64,000 nt of DNA, taken from contig JADFXD010000002.1 in the NCBI GenBank assembly GCA_015233725.1, forward strand, positions 22,437-86,436, read 5' to 3'. The position numbers and the translations under genes were made by a program. Within the stretch, counting starts at the first letter, position 1. The number at the start of each line of letters is the position of its first letter. The notes under the pieces are model-generated. The model was not told the origin of the DNA. It made no database searches and saw only the letters and a list, made by a program, of their open reading frames with translations. The DNA is from Nitrospirota bacterium (GTDB lineage Bacteria > Nitrospirota > Thermodesulfovibrionia > Thermodesulfovibrionales > Magnetobacteriaceae). Below are positions 26,162 to 35,489 of this stretch, piece by piece.

Positions 26162-27645
26162 GATCTCCCCCCTGTCAACTGCCTCAGCCCTTCCTGGATA
26201 TTGGACGTCTCTATCATGGTTACAACGGAGCTGTAGGGTGGTCGCAGCAATTCCCCTAATGTGTCATCTACCGGCTTCTTTGACGCTACAGGTTGCACCT
26301 GCTCGTTGTGTAGCATGATGACCCTAAAGGGCAGACCGCTGGCCAGCAGGTAGTCCAGGAGCTCCTTTCTGGCACGGTCGTACTGGATAAAGACGCAGAG
26401 CAGGCTGCTCGTTATTGAGAGCCTCTTTTTGACGCTGTTGGCAAGCACGCTAAAGTCCTTGTCCTGACACAGACTCACACCGGCCAGTAGTTCCAGGGCG
26501 TCCACCCTGTGAGCCAGCCCCCTGCCTGTGGTAAAGCAGTAAACGTCGTTCTCTACAAAGATGAGGTCAAGCAGTGAGTCCTGATCATTGATAGAGACGA
26601 TCAGCGAGGCCGCTATGCTGACGCAGACCTCAAAGACGCCCTCAAGTGATTGCCCCTGTAAGCCAGAGACATTAATTGAGCCAGAGGTATCCATTGAGCC
26701 AAAGGTGTCCATAACGAGGACATGTCTGCTGAAGAATTCCTCCTGATACTTTCTGACCACCGGCTTGTTGGTCTTTGCCCAGCTCTTCCAGTCTATGATG
26801 CGGATCGGGTCACCGGGGGCGTAATCGCGCAGGGCATAGAACTCCCCCGACTCCCCAACGGACATGGCAAGGGCAACGCCCCCCTGGTTGTGCATCCGTC
26901 CACCGCTGAGGTAGATATCCGGCATCGCATAACGCTGCGGAAGCACCATAAGGGACTGCTCCAGGGGGACCTTGATTACCGCCCTGAACAACCCCAACGG
27001 GTCATTACGCGCTATTAGCACGGTCTTAAATATTATCTTTCCCCGTCGGTTTGGGGTCAGGTTCAACGTGACCTCGCAGCTTGACCCCGTATAGAGCTCC
27101 GGTATGGCAACGGCCCTTGTCACTGTAACCGCCGCTGCCCTGTCAACCAGGTAGCGCCACACGGATCGGACAACGGCCTTGCAGTCCAGGAAATCCCGGA
27201 GTGTTGGTCGTGGGTCCTCGAGGAGGTCGATGACCTCAAGCCCCCTCTCCAAGGGGTGAGCCACCCCTGGCATAAAAGCCACTGCAGGACGCTCCTGCTT
27301 TTGTTTCGTTGAGGGGGCCAACTCTATTTGCAGTTTGTAGGAAAACTCGGTCTGGGCGCTGACGTGAGGCGGCAGGATTCGGCTGACCCTGACCGTGAGG
27401 CTAAATCGCAGGGCATAGAGTATCGACGTCACAACCATCACAAACAGGAGTGTAAATATCTCATACGCCATTGTATGGCGCATGTCCATTCCCAGGATGC
27501 CTGCAAATATCATCGCAGCGAGCGTGAACTTCCCCGCCTTGGTAAAACGTGTATTTATCTTGAAAAACAGGCCTGATGTATACCAGTGTAAGTAATACGC
27601 AAGGCGATGGCGTCCCGGGGCGGATAAGAAACTGGGGCGACGCAT
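26158..27645 (-). CDS. DUF58 domain protein
   Basis: 495 residues with two N-terminal membrane helices and the DUF58 signature DYAPGDPIRIIDWKSWAK (about 290). A vWA-like C-terminal half follows (HVLVMDTFGSMDTSGS). DUF58 proteins partner MoxR ATPases as possible chaperone/adaptor modules for envelope complexes. Between about residues 112 and 138 the protein carries peptide from two dispersed repeats read in frame (KQERPAVA and FMPGVAHPLERG, 27241-27300). It overlaps both operon neighbours by 1-4 bp. Confidence 0.92.
   Translation of the reverse strand: MRRPSFLSAPGRHRLAYYLHWYTSGLFFKINTRFTKAGKFTLAAMIFAGILGMDMRHTMAYEIFTLLFVMVVTSILYALRFSLTVRVSRILPPHVSAQTEFSYKLQIELAPSTKQKQERPAVAFMPGVAHPLERGLEVIDLLEDPRPTLRDFLDCKAVVRSVWRYLVDRAAAVTVTRAVAIPELYTGSSCEVTLNLTPNRRGKIIFKTVLIARNDPLGLFRAVIKVPLEQSLMVLPQRYAMPDIYLSGGRMHNQGGVALAMSVGESGEFYALRDYAPGDPIRIIDWKSWAKTNKPVVRKYQEEFFSRHVLVMDTFGSMDTSGSINVSGLQGQSLEGVFEVCVSIAASLIVSINDQDSLLDLIFVENDVYCFTTGRGLAHRVDALELLAGVSLCQDKDFSVLANSVKKRLSITSSLLCVFIQYDRARKELLDYLLASGLPFRVIMLHNEQVQPVASKKPVDDTLGELLRPPYSSVVTMIETSNIQEGLRQLTGGRS
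27241..27300 (-). repeat. In-frame repeat pair inside the DUF58 gene
   Basis: A GGGGTGAGCCACCCC element with the same flanks (CTCCAAG before, GCATAAAAG after) as the copies upstream of purE, next to a GCAGGACGCTCCTGC half of the 27-bp unit. Both are inside the coding sequence and keep the frame. Confidence 0.8.
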
Positions 27646-28607
27646 TACGCCGGACAGGGTACTGTCCTGAGGATGTCGTTGACGATATCGTGAGCGCTTG
27701 CACCCTCAAATACAGCGTGAGGGTCCAGTGCGATACGATGAGCCACAACGGCTGCTGCCACCTCCCTGATGTGATCCGGTGTAACGAAATCGCTGCCATC
27801 ACAGAGGGCAAGTGCGCGGCTGACGCTCATCAGGGCAATGGATGCCCTGGGGCCGGCTCCGAGCTTGACGTCCTTGACTATCCTGCTCTGGTGCGTTATA
27901 TCAACGATGTACTTACACAGCTCGCGGCTGATATAGACATTTTTAGTGGCCTCCTGGACCGTCTTGATTTCGTTGACCGAGATGCAAGACTCTATGGCCG
28001 CCAAGGGGTGTGAGTGCAGTTGGGCAGTCAGGATGTCGGTCTCTCTTTCGGCGGAGACGTAGCCGAGGCTCAACTTCATGGTAAACCGGTCCAGCAGGGC
28101 CTCTGGCAGTGGGTAGGTGCCATGAAACTCAACAGGGTTCTGCGTGGCCAGTACGAAGAACGGATCGGCCAGCGGATATGATGTGTCATCCACCGTGACC
28201 TGCTGCTCCCCCATGCACTCCAGCAGGGCTGATTGCGTGCGCGGTGAGGCGCGGTTGATCTCATCGGCAAGCAGGATGTTTGTAAAGACCGGCCCCCTGC
28301 GAAAAGAGAACCTCTTGACCTCGGGGTCAAACATGGATATGCCAACGATGTCAGAGGGCAGGAGATCGGGCGTGAACTGTATGCGCTTGAAATCGGCATG
28401 TATGGTCTTTGCAAATGCCTTGGCCAGCATGGTCTTGCCCGTGCCCGGAAAATCCTCAAGCAGGACATGTCCACCGGCACAGAAGGCCGCTATCAGCTTT
28501 CTTATCGTTGTGGCCTGTTCCATGATAACGCCGTTGAGGTTGTTACGCAGGCGCGCGACGATGTCCGAGACCTCGATAAGGTTGTTTATTGTATGTTCAG
28601 CTTGCAT
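27645..28607 (-). CDS. MoxR-family AAA+ ATPase
   Basis: 320 residues. Walker A in EDFPGTGKTMLAKA, Walker B in ILLADEINRA, sensor-1 in FVLATQNP, and the C-terminal lid domain. First gene of the operon with DUF58 and transglutaminase proteins; these sets are thought to assemble or activate envelope enzyme complexes. A Shine-Dalgarno is not evident before ATG 28607. Confidence 0.95.
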   Translation of the reverse strand: MQAEHTINNLIEVSDIVARLRNNLNGVIMEQATTIRKLIAAFCAGGHVLLEDFPGTGKTMLAKAFAKTIHADFKRIQFTPDLLPSDIVGISMFDPEVKRFSFRRGPVFTNILLADEINRASPRTQSALLECMGEQQVTVDDTSYPLADPFFVLATQNPVEFHGTYPLPEALLDRFTMKLSLGYVSAERETDILTAQLHSHPLAAIESCISVNEIKTVQEATKNVYISRELCKYIVDITHQSRIVKDVKLGAGPRASIALMSVSRALALCDGSDFVTPDHIREVAAAVVAHRIALDPHAVFEGASAHDIVNDILRTVPCPA

Positions 28608-28688
28608 TTATCGTAAGCAATCGCATATAATCAATCTAAAGCTGGTATATATTACCATATGTAAAATTGCTTAAACAAGGAGTGTAAT

Positions 28689-31172
28689 ATGCTTGAAAAG
28701 ACAAAAGAGGTGTTATCTGTAGTAGTGTTTGTCCTATCGATGATAATATGTCTGCCTTTAAGCGCCTATCCGGATGCCCTTGACAACTGGCACTGGAGAA
28801 ATCCCTTGCCAACTGGCAACGGACTTTCCGGGGTTAGCTATGGCAGCAGCACATTTGTTGCCGTGGGCAATGGCGGTACAATCCTGACCTCTCCCGACGG
28901 TGTGACTTGGACTATCAGGACATCCGGTTCTTCTCAACCGCTTTCCGCGGTTAGCTATGGCAACAACACGTTTGTTGCCGTGGGAGGCAGCACAATCCTG
29001 ACCTCTCCCGATGGTGTGACATGGACTCAGATGACCTTAGGCGTTTATGCTTCTCTTTCTGCGGTGAGCTATGGCAACGGCACGTTTGTGGCCGTGGGGG
29101 GTGGCGGCGCAATCCTGACCTCTCCCGATGGCGTGACATGGATACAGAGGACATCTGGGGCTCTTAATGCACTTTATGCAGTGGGCTATGGCAACGGTAT
29201 ATTTGTTGCCGTGGGAAGCAGCATAATCCTGACATCCTCCGATGGTATAACCTGGATACAGAGGACATTGGGCTTTGCTGCCTCTCTTTCTGCCGTAAGC
29301 TATGGCAACGACACGTTTGTGGCCGTGGGCGGCAACATAATCCTGACATCGCCTGATGGCGTAACATGGACTAAGAGGACATCCGGCACTACTGCCTGGC
29401 TTTCTACGGTTAGCTATGGCAACAACACGTTTGTTGCCGTTGGATATGAAGACTCAACCACAACTAAGTACGCAATCCTGACCTCTCCCGATGCCTTGAC
29501 ATGGACTAAGAGGGCATCCGGCACTCCTGCTTCTCTTTCAGCGGTAAGCTATGGCAACGGCACATTTGTTGTCGTGGGCGATAGCGGCACAATCCTGACC
29601 TCTCCAGACGGTGTGACCTGGACTAACAGGACGTCCGTCTCTTCTGCCTATCTCTCTGCGGTGAGCTATGGAAACGGCACATTTGTTGTCGTGGGCGATA
29701 GCGGGACAATCCTGACATCGCCCGACGGTGTGACCTGGACTAACAGGACATCCGTCTCTTCTACCCATCTCTCTGCGGTAATCTATGGCAATGGCACATT
29801 TGTTGTCGTTGGCGATAGCGGGACAATCCTGACATCGCCCGATGGTGTGACATGGACTCAGAGGACATCTGGCGCTTCTGAGGCGCTTAAAGGAGTGAGC
29901 TATGGCAGCAGCACGTTTGTGGCCGTTGGAAGTGTGGCCTCAACCCAAACAAACACCGTCCTGACCTCCCCGGATGGCGTGACCTGGACTAAAAGGACAT
30001 CAGGTGTTGCTGGAGTGTTTACAGGGATAGGCTATGGCAACAATACCTTTGTTGCCCTTGGAAGCATCTATGACTCGACACTTAGCACTACCGCATTTAT
30101 CCTGACCTCGCCCGATGGTGTGACATGGACTCAGAGGACTTGGACCGCCAGAGCCTCTAATTCCCTCCATGGAAAGGAAGTAGCCTCTCACCCTAACGCC
30201 ATGGGTTATTATGAAAATTTTAATGGAGTGAGCTATGGTAACAACACGTTTGTTGTCGTAGGGAGTGTGTTTGCCTCATATGTTACTTCAAGTATAATCC
30301 TGACGTCGTCCGACGGCGTAACCTGGACAATGAAGAACCAATCAGGCCCTAATGACTGGCTCTCCGCTGTGATCTATGCCAACAACACATTTGTTGCCGT
30401 AGGAAGCAGCGCAATGTCAGGCCAGACAATCCTGACCTCGCCCGACGGCGTGACCTGGACCAAGAGGGCTGGATTCCCTTCTGTTTCGCTCTCTGGAGTA
30501 AGTTATGGCAACAACACATTTGTTGCCGTTGGAAATGGCGGCACTATCTTGCAGTCTGATAAGCTGGAGAGCACAGCTTCGCTTAAGATAACCTCACCCA
30601 ATGGAGGCGAAACCTGGTTGGCTGGTTCCTCACAGACCATCAGGTGGCAATCGGCTAACCTGACACAGGACGGATTACTGTATCTCTTCTATTATGACGG
30701 AGGTACGTGGCAGTATGTAACGGCTCTGTCATCCGATAAGACATCATACACATGGCAGGTGCCAAATACGCCAACGTCAAGTGCATACATCCTTATAGGT
30801 TCCTGGGCCAATAATAAATGGGAGGCCTCTGATATCAGCGACGGGGCATTTACGATAACCGCCTCTGCTACTATCCCTGCCATACACATAACCTCACCCA
30901 ATGGTGGCGAAGCCTGGTCGGCTGGTTCCTCACAGACCATCAAGTGGCAATCGTCTAACCTGACACAGAGCGGGTACCTGTATCTCTTCTATTACGACGG
31001 AGGTGTGTGGCAGTATGTAACGTGGCTGTCTCCCACTAGTACATCATACACATGGCAGGTGCCAAATACGCCAACGTCAAGTGCATACATATGGATGGGT
31101 TCCTGGGCCAATAATAAATGGGAGGCCTCTGATATCAGTGACGGGGCATTTACCATATCAAGCCCTCATTAG
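28689..31172 (+). CDS. Secreted repeat protein with 14 propeller-like repeats and two Kre9/Knh1-like domains
   Basis: 827 residues. Signal peptide (about 1-27, cut near LSAYPDA). Thirteen full repeats of about 40 residues with the core ILTSPDGVTWT...AVSYGNGTFVAVG plus one partial, likely beta-propeller blades, at about 35-630. Then two near-identical about 95-residue domains (ITSPNGGETWLAGSSQTI...) that resemble Ser/Thr-rich Kre9/Knh1-type beta domains. AAGGAG at 28676-28681 precedes ATG 28689. DNA repeats at 29530-29850 are nearly identical, so copy number could change by slippage. Probably an exported surface or matrix protein; ligand unknown. Confidence 0.88.
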   Translation: MLEKTKEVLSVVVFVLSMIICLPLSAYPDALDNWHWRNPLPTGNGLSGVSYGSSTFVAVGNGGTILTSPDGVTWTIRTSGSSQPLSAVSYGNNTFVAVGGSTILTSPDGVTWTQMTLGVYASLSAVSYGNGTFVAVGGGGAILTSPDGVTWIQRTSGALNALYAVGYGNGIFVAVGSSIILTSSDGITWIQRTLGFAASLSAVSYGNDTFVAVGGNIILTSPDGVTWTKRTSGTTAWLSTVSYGNNTFVAVGYEDSTTTKYAILTSPDALTWTKRASGTPASLSAVSYGNGTFVVVGDSGTILTSPDGVTWTNRTSVSSAYLSAVSYGNGTFVVVGDSGTILTSPDGVTWTNRTSVSSTHLSAVIYGNGTFVVVGDSGTILTSPDGVTWTQRTSGASEALKGVSYGSSTFVAVGSVASTQTNTVLTSPDGVTWTKRTSGVAGVFTGIGYGNNTFVALGSIYDSTLSTTAFILTSPDGVTWTQRTWTARASNSLHGKEVASHPNAMGYYENFNGVSYGNNTFVVVGSVFASYVTSSIILTSSDGVTWTMKNQSGPNDWLSAVIYANNTFVAVGSSAMSGQTILTSPDGVTWTKRAGFPSVSLSGVSYGNNTFVAVGNGGTILQSDKLESTASLKITSPNGGETWLAGSSQTIRWQSANLTQDGLLYLFYYDGGTWQYVTALSSDKTSYTWQVPNTPTSSAYILIGSWANNKWEASDISDGAFTITASATIPAIHITSPNGGEAWSAGSSQTIKWQSSNLTQSGYLYLFYYDGGVWQYVTWLSPTSTSYTWQVPNTPTSSAYIWMGSWANNKWEASDISDGAFTISSPH

Positions 31173-31209
31173 GTATTTGAAATGTTGCGTATAATCAGCC
31201 CACCGTCAA

Positions 31210-31320
31210 TAGAGTAAAAAGTGGTCAAGGGCACTGGTGTGCCCTTGCAGGTGGGTCTGAGGGAGCCAGGAGCGTCCTGGAGCGTAAAAGAGGGCAAAGC
31301 CCTCCCTTCTTTTTCTTTAT
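31210..31320. repeat. Composite hairpin repeat, copy 7, with one 27-bp unit
   Basis: CAAGGGCACTGGTGTGCCCTTG, GGTGGGTCTGAGGGAG, one unit CCAGGAGCGTCCTGGAGCG (from 31266), then the GAGGGC-AAA-GCCCTC hairpin. It sits between convergent genes. Confidence 0.85.
31290..31318 (+). terminator. Terminator-like hairpin between convergent genes
   Basis: GAGGGC-AAA-GCCCTC (31290-31304) followed by a T-rich run (CCTTCTTTTTCTTT). It fits a rho-independent terminator for the surface-protein gene. Confidence 0.6.
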
Positions 31321-31330
31321 GTTTGCAAAG

Positions 31331-33571
31331 TCATAAATCCATCGAGGTATCGATCAACGTTGGGGGGTCTCCGTTGCCCTGAGTATCTACGCTGTCTGGG
31401 ATATCTCCGTTGCCGTTGCCTGACTCCCCGATGTCAGTGGGAGTGTCCAGCCGCAGGTAAGAAGTGGAGCTTGCACCGGCCTCTCTGGGGGGCGTATCGA
31501 CTTCAGTGGTTATGCTGACAGGTTCGACTGCAGGCTTAACCGGCTGCTGTTGTGGGGGGTCGGAAGTGAAAGCGTCGCAGACTCTATTACCTTGCCCGGT
31601 TGTAAGCCATCTGATAAACTCAAAGCTATCACGGTAGTTTACAGAGGGATGAATCAGCGGATTTACCGCCATGACATAATTATGATTATTAAGCACAGGG
31701 TTGTTGTCCACAAAGACGTCGAGTTTGAGATTTTCCGCGGATTTCATATCTTCAAACGCGGCCTTATCGGTGATGGTATATGCCATGAGCCTTTCAGTCA
31801 ATCTGAGGGTATCGGACATCGACTGTCTGGTTTCGATGTACCATGACTGTGCCGTTGGGTCAATCCCCAGCGACCTCCACAGGGCCATCTCCTGCATATA
31901 GACCCCGGAGTTATCCCCGCGCGAGATAAACAGACCGCCATTCCCACACGCTATTGCCCTTAGGGCCTCTTGTGGTGAAATGCCAATTCTCAGTTTAGCC
32001 GGATTCGAGTAGTGACCAACCAGCAGAAGCTCATTACGCTTTAGTCTGTGTATCTCAACGAAACACCTGTCGGAGGCAGGAGCATTATCGGCCTCAGTAT
32101 TATAGTCGGCGTTGAGTGTAGCAAATGCCATGTCGATATGCCCTCTCTTGCCAAGCTCCAGGGCCAATCCCGAAGAGACGGGGGAGACGTGTATCTCTAT
32201 GCCCTCTTTTTCCATATACGCAGGGATTATGTCTTGCATACACCCGCTGTCAATAATACTCGTCGATACTGCACACCGGATTTGCCTGGTCTTTGTGCGC
32301 CGTAGCTGTATCTCCATCTCGGTACATTTCGTATTGACCTGCCTGAGTCTCTCGGAGATCACAGATGAGAGGTTTCTGTAGAGCTTAAAACACAGACTTT
32401 CACTGGTCTTTCTGAGTACGACCTCGTTGATCTCGATAACGGTACAATCCGTCTGTGCCGTTGCCGTGGCTGACCGCAGGGATTGATCCAGTATGGCCAT
32501 CTCTCCAAAACAGGCGCCCTGTCCAAGGGTGGCAATGGTCTTTTCATTATCAGCTACCTTCTTTGAGATCGTAACATTACCGCTGACAATAACGTACATC
32601 TTCTGTCCGACCGTGCCCTCCTTAAAGATCACCTCTGACTTTGGGAAGTAGACGATCGTGCTCATCTTCATGACCTGATAGATTTCGTTGTGGGTGAAGT
32701 CGCAAAAGAAGGTGTAGTTTTCCTTCAGTGAGATGATGAGGTCTCTCATGTCCTTGTCGGTGAGTTCGGGGAGGTCTGCGTACTCCTCCTTTTCGATGGC
32801 GTGGAGGAATAGCTCGAGGTCATCGGCCAGATCGGCTGCTGAGGCGTAGCGGTCTTCCTTGTTCTTTTCGAGCCCCCTAAGGACGATCCTGTTTATCTCG
32901 TGCGGGATATCGCTATTGATCTCATACAGTGGTTCAGGGGTCTCATTGAGGACGGCCTTGAACAGGGCCTTCAGGGAGTTGGCAAGAAACGGCTTTATGC
33001 CAGTAAATAGCTCATACGCCAGGACGCAGAGCGAGTATATGTCAGTTTGGCGGTTAAGGGGTTGTCCAAAGAGCTGTTCCGGTGACATGTAGTTGGGCGT
33101 GCCGCTTAAAGATGTCCGTGAGTCGATAGTATCCTTGGACTCTGCCGTGGCAATGCCAAAGTCCATGATCTTTATCTGGCTGTCGTCGATTATCATGATG
33201 TTGGCAGGTTTTATATCCTTGTGTATGATACCATTTTGGTGGGCATAGTGCAACGCCCTGGCTATGAGGATTATGATCTTTACCTTTTCCTTAAGTGGCA
33301 GCCTTTCCTGTTCCACTATGATGTCCTTTAAGGTCACCCCGTTGACGTACTCCATGAAGATGAAGTGAGTGTCTTCAAACTTCTCCACGTCGTAGATCAT
33401 CGTGATGTTTGGATGGTGCAGCTTACCGAGATTCTTGGCCTCCTGGAGATTCCCCGCGGTCTTGGCGGCAACAATCCTCTCTATAAGCGTATCATACCCC
33501 TTGTATACAACCCCCTGCGCCCCACGCCCTATCTCCGTGAGGTTTATATACCTCCCCAAGTTAAGCAGCAT
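31331..33571 (-). CDS. Ser/Thr kinase fused to cNMP-binding and TupA-like tungstate-binding domains
   Basis: 746 residues with no signal peptide or membrane helix, so cytoplasmic. Kinase domain about 8-265 (GRGAQGVVYKG, Lys in AAKTAG, catalytic loop HKDIKPANIM, DFG in IMDFGIA). cNMP barrel about 300-410 (GACFGEMAILDQSLRSATA). C-terminal domain about 430-690 matches tungstate-binding TupA receptors: STSIIDSG, FISRGDNSG, the YTITD segment and AVNPLIHPSVNY. A Thr/Pro/Gly/Asp-rich tail follows. TupA is normally a periplasmic ABC receptor; here it looks like an intracellular sensor. It follows the formate-THF ligase and selenocysteine formate dehydrogenase genes on the same strand. GGAGG precedes ATG 33571. 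Confidence 0.9.
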   Translation of the reverse strand: MLLNLGRYINLTEIGRGAQGVVYKGYDTLIERIVAAKTAGNLQEAKNLGKLHHPNITMIYDVEKFEDTHFIFMEYVNGVTLKDIIVEQERLPLKEKVKIIILIARALHYAHQNGIIHKDIKPANIMIIDDSQIKIMDFGIATAESKDTIDSRTSLSGTPNYMSPEQLFGQPLNRQTDIYSLCVLAYELFTGIKPFLANSLKALFKAVLNETPEPLYEINSDIPHEINRIVLRGLEKNKEDRYASAADLADDLELFLHAIEKEEYADLPELTDKDMRDLIISLKENYTFFCDFTHNEIYQVMKMSTIVYFPKSEVIFKEGTVGQKMYVIVSGNVTISKKVADNEKTIATLGQGACFGEMAILDQSLRSATATAQTDCTVIEINEVVLRKTSESLCFKLYRNLSSVISERLRQVNTKCTEMEIQLRRTKTRQIRCAVSTSIIDSGCMQDIIPAYMEKEGIEIHVSPVSSGLALELGKRGHIDMAFATLNADYNTEADNAPASDRCFVEIHRLKRNELLLVGHYSNPAKLRIGISPQEALRAIACGNGGLFISRGDNSGVYMQEMALWRSLGIDPTAQSWYIETRQSMSDTLRLTERLMAYTITDKAAFEDMKSAENLKLDVFVDNNPVLNNHNYVMAVNPLIHPSVNYRDSFEFIRWLTTGQGNRVCDAFTSDPPQQQPVKPAVEPVSITTEVDTPPREAGASSTSYLRLDTPTDIGESGNGNGDIPDSVDTQGNGDPPTLIDTSMDL

Positions 33572-33606
33572 CGACCTCTACCTCCATTTTATGAAGAAGA
33601 AGAAAG

Positions 33607-33637
33607 AAAGAAGGGAGGGCAAAGCCCTCCCTTCTTT
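33607..33637 (-). terminator. Strong bidirectional terminator-like hairpin
   Basis: A perfect 14-bp stem (AAAGAAGGGAGGGC with its complement) around an AAA loop, with T-rich tails on both strands. Lies between the formate-THF ligase gene and the kinase gene, so the kinase may be only partly co-transcribed with the formate genes. Confidence 0.7.
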
Positions 33638-33663
33638 CCCTTTCTTTTTCGCTTTCTTTGTCT

Positions 33664-35427
33664 TTAGAATACGCCTTTGACTCTGCCTGTTTCGGCGTCT
33701 ACGTCGACGCGTCTGTAGGCGGGGTCTGAGGATGTGCCGGGCATCAGTTTTATGTCACCGGCCACGGGGACTACGAATCCTGCACCCTTGTACAGGAGTA
33801 TGTCTCTTATGATCAGCTTCCACCCCTTGGGTACGCCCTTCTTGTTGGGGTTGTCGGAGAGACTCAGGTGTGTCTTGACCATGCAGGTGCCGAGCTTGCT
33901 TAACTCGGGGTCGGATTCTATGTTCTGGGCCTTCTTAAGCGCATCGGGTGAGTACTCAACCCCTTCTGCTGCATAGACCTTTGTGGCAATGGTGTGGATC
34001 CTCTCCCTTAACGGCATCTCAAGGGGGTAGAGGAACTTGAATTCGTTTTCTTCGTTACAGGCGTCAATGACAGCATCCGCCAGTTCAAGGGCGCCCTCGC
34101 CGCCTTTTTCCCAGTGCCTGGAGACGGCCACCCTGGCCCCTACTGCCTCTGCCATCCACTTAACGGCATTGATCTCGTTGACCGTATCCGTGTAGAAGGC
34201 GTTGATACAGACAACCGGATTGATACCAGCGCTCTTGATCGTGTTGATATGGTGGACGAGGTTTACACAACCCTTTTCAGTCCACTCGACGTTTTCGCCC
34301 TTGTACTCATCGGGGATCGGCCTGCCTGGAACGGGGATCGGGGCGCCACCGTGACACTTCAGTGCCCTCACCGTTGCCACGATGACAGCCGCGTGTGGCT
34401 TTAGACCAGAGTACCTGCACTTGAGGTTCCAGAACTTCTCAAACCCGATATCGGCGCCAAATCCGCTCTCTGTCACATTATAGTCGGCCAGTTTTAGCCC
34501 CACCCTGTCGGCAATAATCGACGACTGCCCGATGGCTATATTGGCAAACGGCCCGGCGTGTACCAGGACGGGCTGTCCCTCAATTGTCTGCAGCAGATTG
34601 GGGTTTATGGCCTCTATCATCCACGCCGTCATGGCCCCTGCAACTTCCAGGTCTTCCGTGGTGACGGGTCTACCATGACGGTCATATGCCACCACGATCC
34701 TGCCCATACGCTCCCTGAAGTCCTTGAGGTCTGTTGCCACGGCCAGGATCGCCATTATCTCCGAGGAGACGGCTATGTCAAACCGACTCTCCATCATCGC
34801 TCCATCCATCTTGCCACCGAGGCCGATGGTCATCTTTCTGAGGGACTGGGCGCAGAAATCTATTATCCATGCCATCTGAACGTTCTTTGGGTCTATGTTG
34901 AGGCGTTTGAGGTTCCTCTTGAGCAACTGCTCGTCGTTGTAGTTGTTCTCATGCTGCATCCGCGAGGTCAGGGCAACCATCCCCAGGTTGTGGGCGTTCA
35001 TTATGGCGTTGATATCGCCCGTGAGTCCCAGGGAAAACGGTGTCAGCGGGATGCACTGTGACAGTCCCCCACCAGCGGCCGAGCCCTTGATGTTCATCGT
35101 CGGACCGCCAGAGGGCTGCCTGATGACCCCCACGACCCTCTTCTGTCTCTTGCCAAGCCCCTGGACGAGTCCCATAGTTGTTGTCGATTTACCCTCGCCA
35201 AGGGGGGTGGGCGTTATGGCCGTGACGTCTATGTACTTGCCATCGGGTTTGCCCGCCATACGGCTTAGAACCTTCTTAAAGTCAACCTTGCCGATGTAGT
35301 GACCATGCGGTAAGAGCTCCTCTTTCTCAAGTCCCAGTTCGTCGGCGACCTGATATATCTGCTTCATGTGAGCCTCAGCAGCCTCGGCTATTTCCCAATC
35401 GGCGTGTTTAGTTGGATCCAGTGGCAT
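33664..35427 (-). CDS. fhs: Formate-tetrahydrofolate ligase
   Basis: ATP-dependent formation of 10-formyl-THF from formate, the second step of the methyl branch of the Wood-Ljungdahl pathway and of formate assimilation. 587 residues; P-loop [14 protein letters not shown] (about 73-86), and the family blocks [19 protein letters not shown] and [21 protein letters not shown] precedes ATG 35427. It directly follows formate dehydrogenase, so the pair makes 10-formyl-THF from CO2 or runs in reverse. Confidence 0.97.
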   Translation of the reverse strand: MPLDPTKHADWEIAEAAEAHMKQIYQVADELGLEKEELLPHGHYIGKVDFKKVLSRMAGKPDGKYIDVTAITPTPLGEGKSTTTMGLVQGLGKRQKRVVGVIRQPSGGPTMNIKGSAAGGGLSQCIPLTPFSLGLTGDINAIMNAHNLGMVALTSRMQHENNYNDEQLLKRNLKRLNIDPKNVQMAWIIDFCAQSLRKMTIGLGGKMDGAMMESRFDIAVSSEIMAILAVATDLKDFRERMGRIVVAYDRHGRPVTTEDLEVAGAMTAWMIEAINPNLLQTIEGQPVLVHAGPFANIAIGQSSIIADRVGLKLADYNVTESGFGADIGFEKFWNLKCRYSGLKPHAAVIVATVRALKCHGGAPIPVPGRPIPDEYKGENVEWTEKGCVNLVHHINTIKSAGINPVVCINAFYTDTVNEINAVKWMAEAVGARVAVSRHWEKGGEGALELADAVIDACNEENEFKFLYPLEMPLRERIHTIATKVYAAEGVEYSPDALKKAQNIESDPELSKLGTCMVKTHLSLSDNPNKKGVPKGWKLIIRDILLYKGAGFVVPVAGDIKLMPGTSSDPAYRRVDVDAETGRVKGVF

Positions 35428-35450
35428 TAGTAATTCCTCCTTTTATCGCT

Positions 35451-35464
35451 GGTGCAGCCGCACC
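35451..35464 (-). promoter_or_regulatory. Small stem-loop in the fdhA-fhs gap
   Basis: GGTGC-GGCT-GCACC on the minus strand, about 25 nt before the fhs start. It could modulate fhs expression or mark an RNA processing point. It is too short to be a strong terminator. Confidence 0.3.
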
Positions 35465-35489
35465 TAATATTTATTTAATTTGCTAACGT

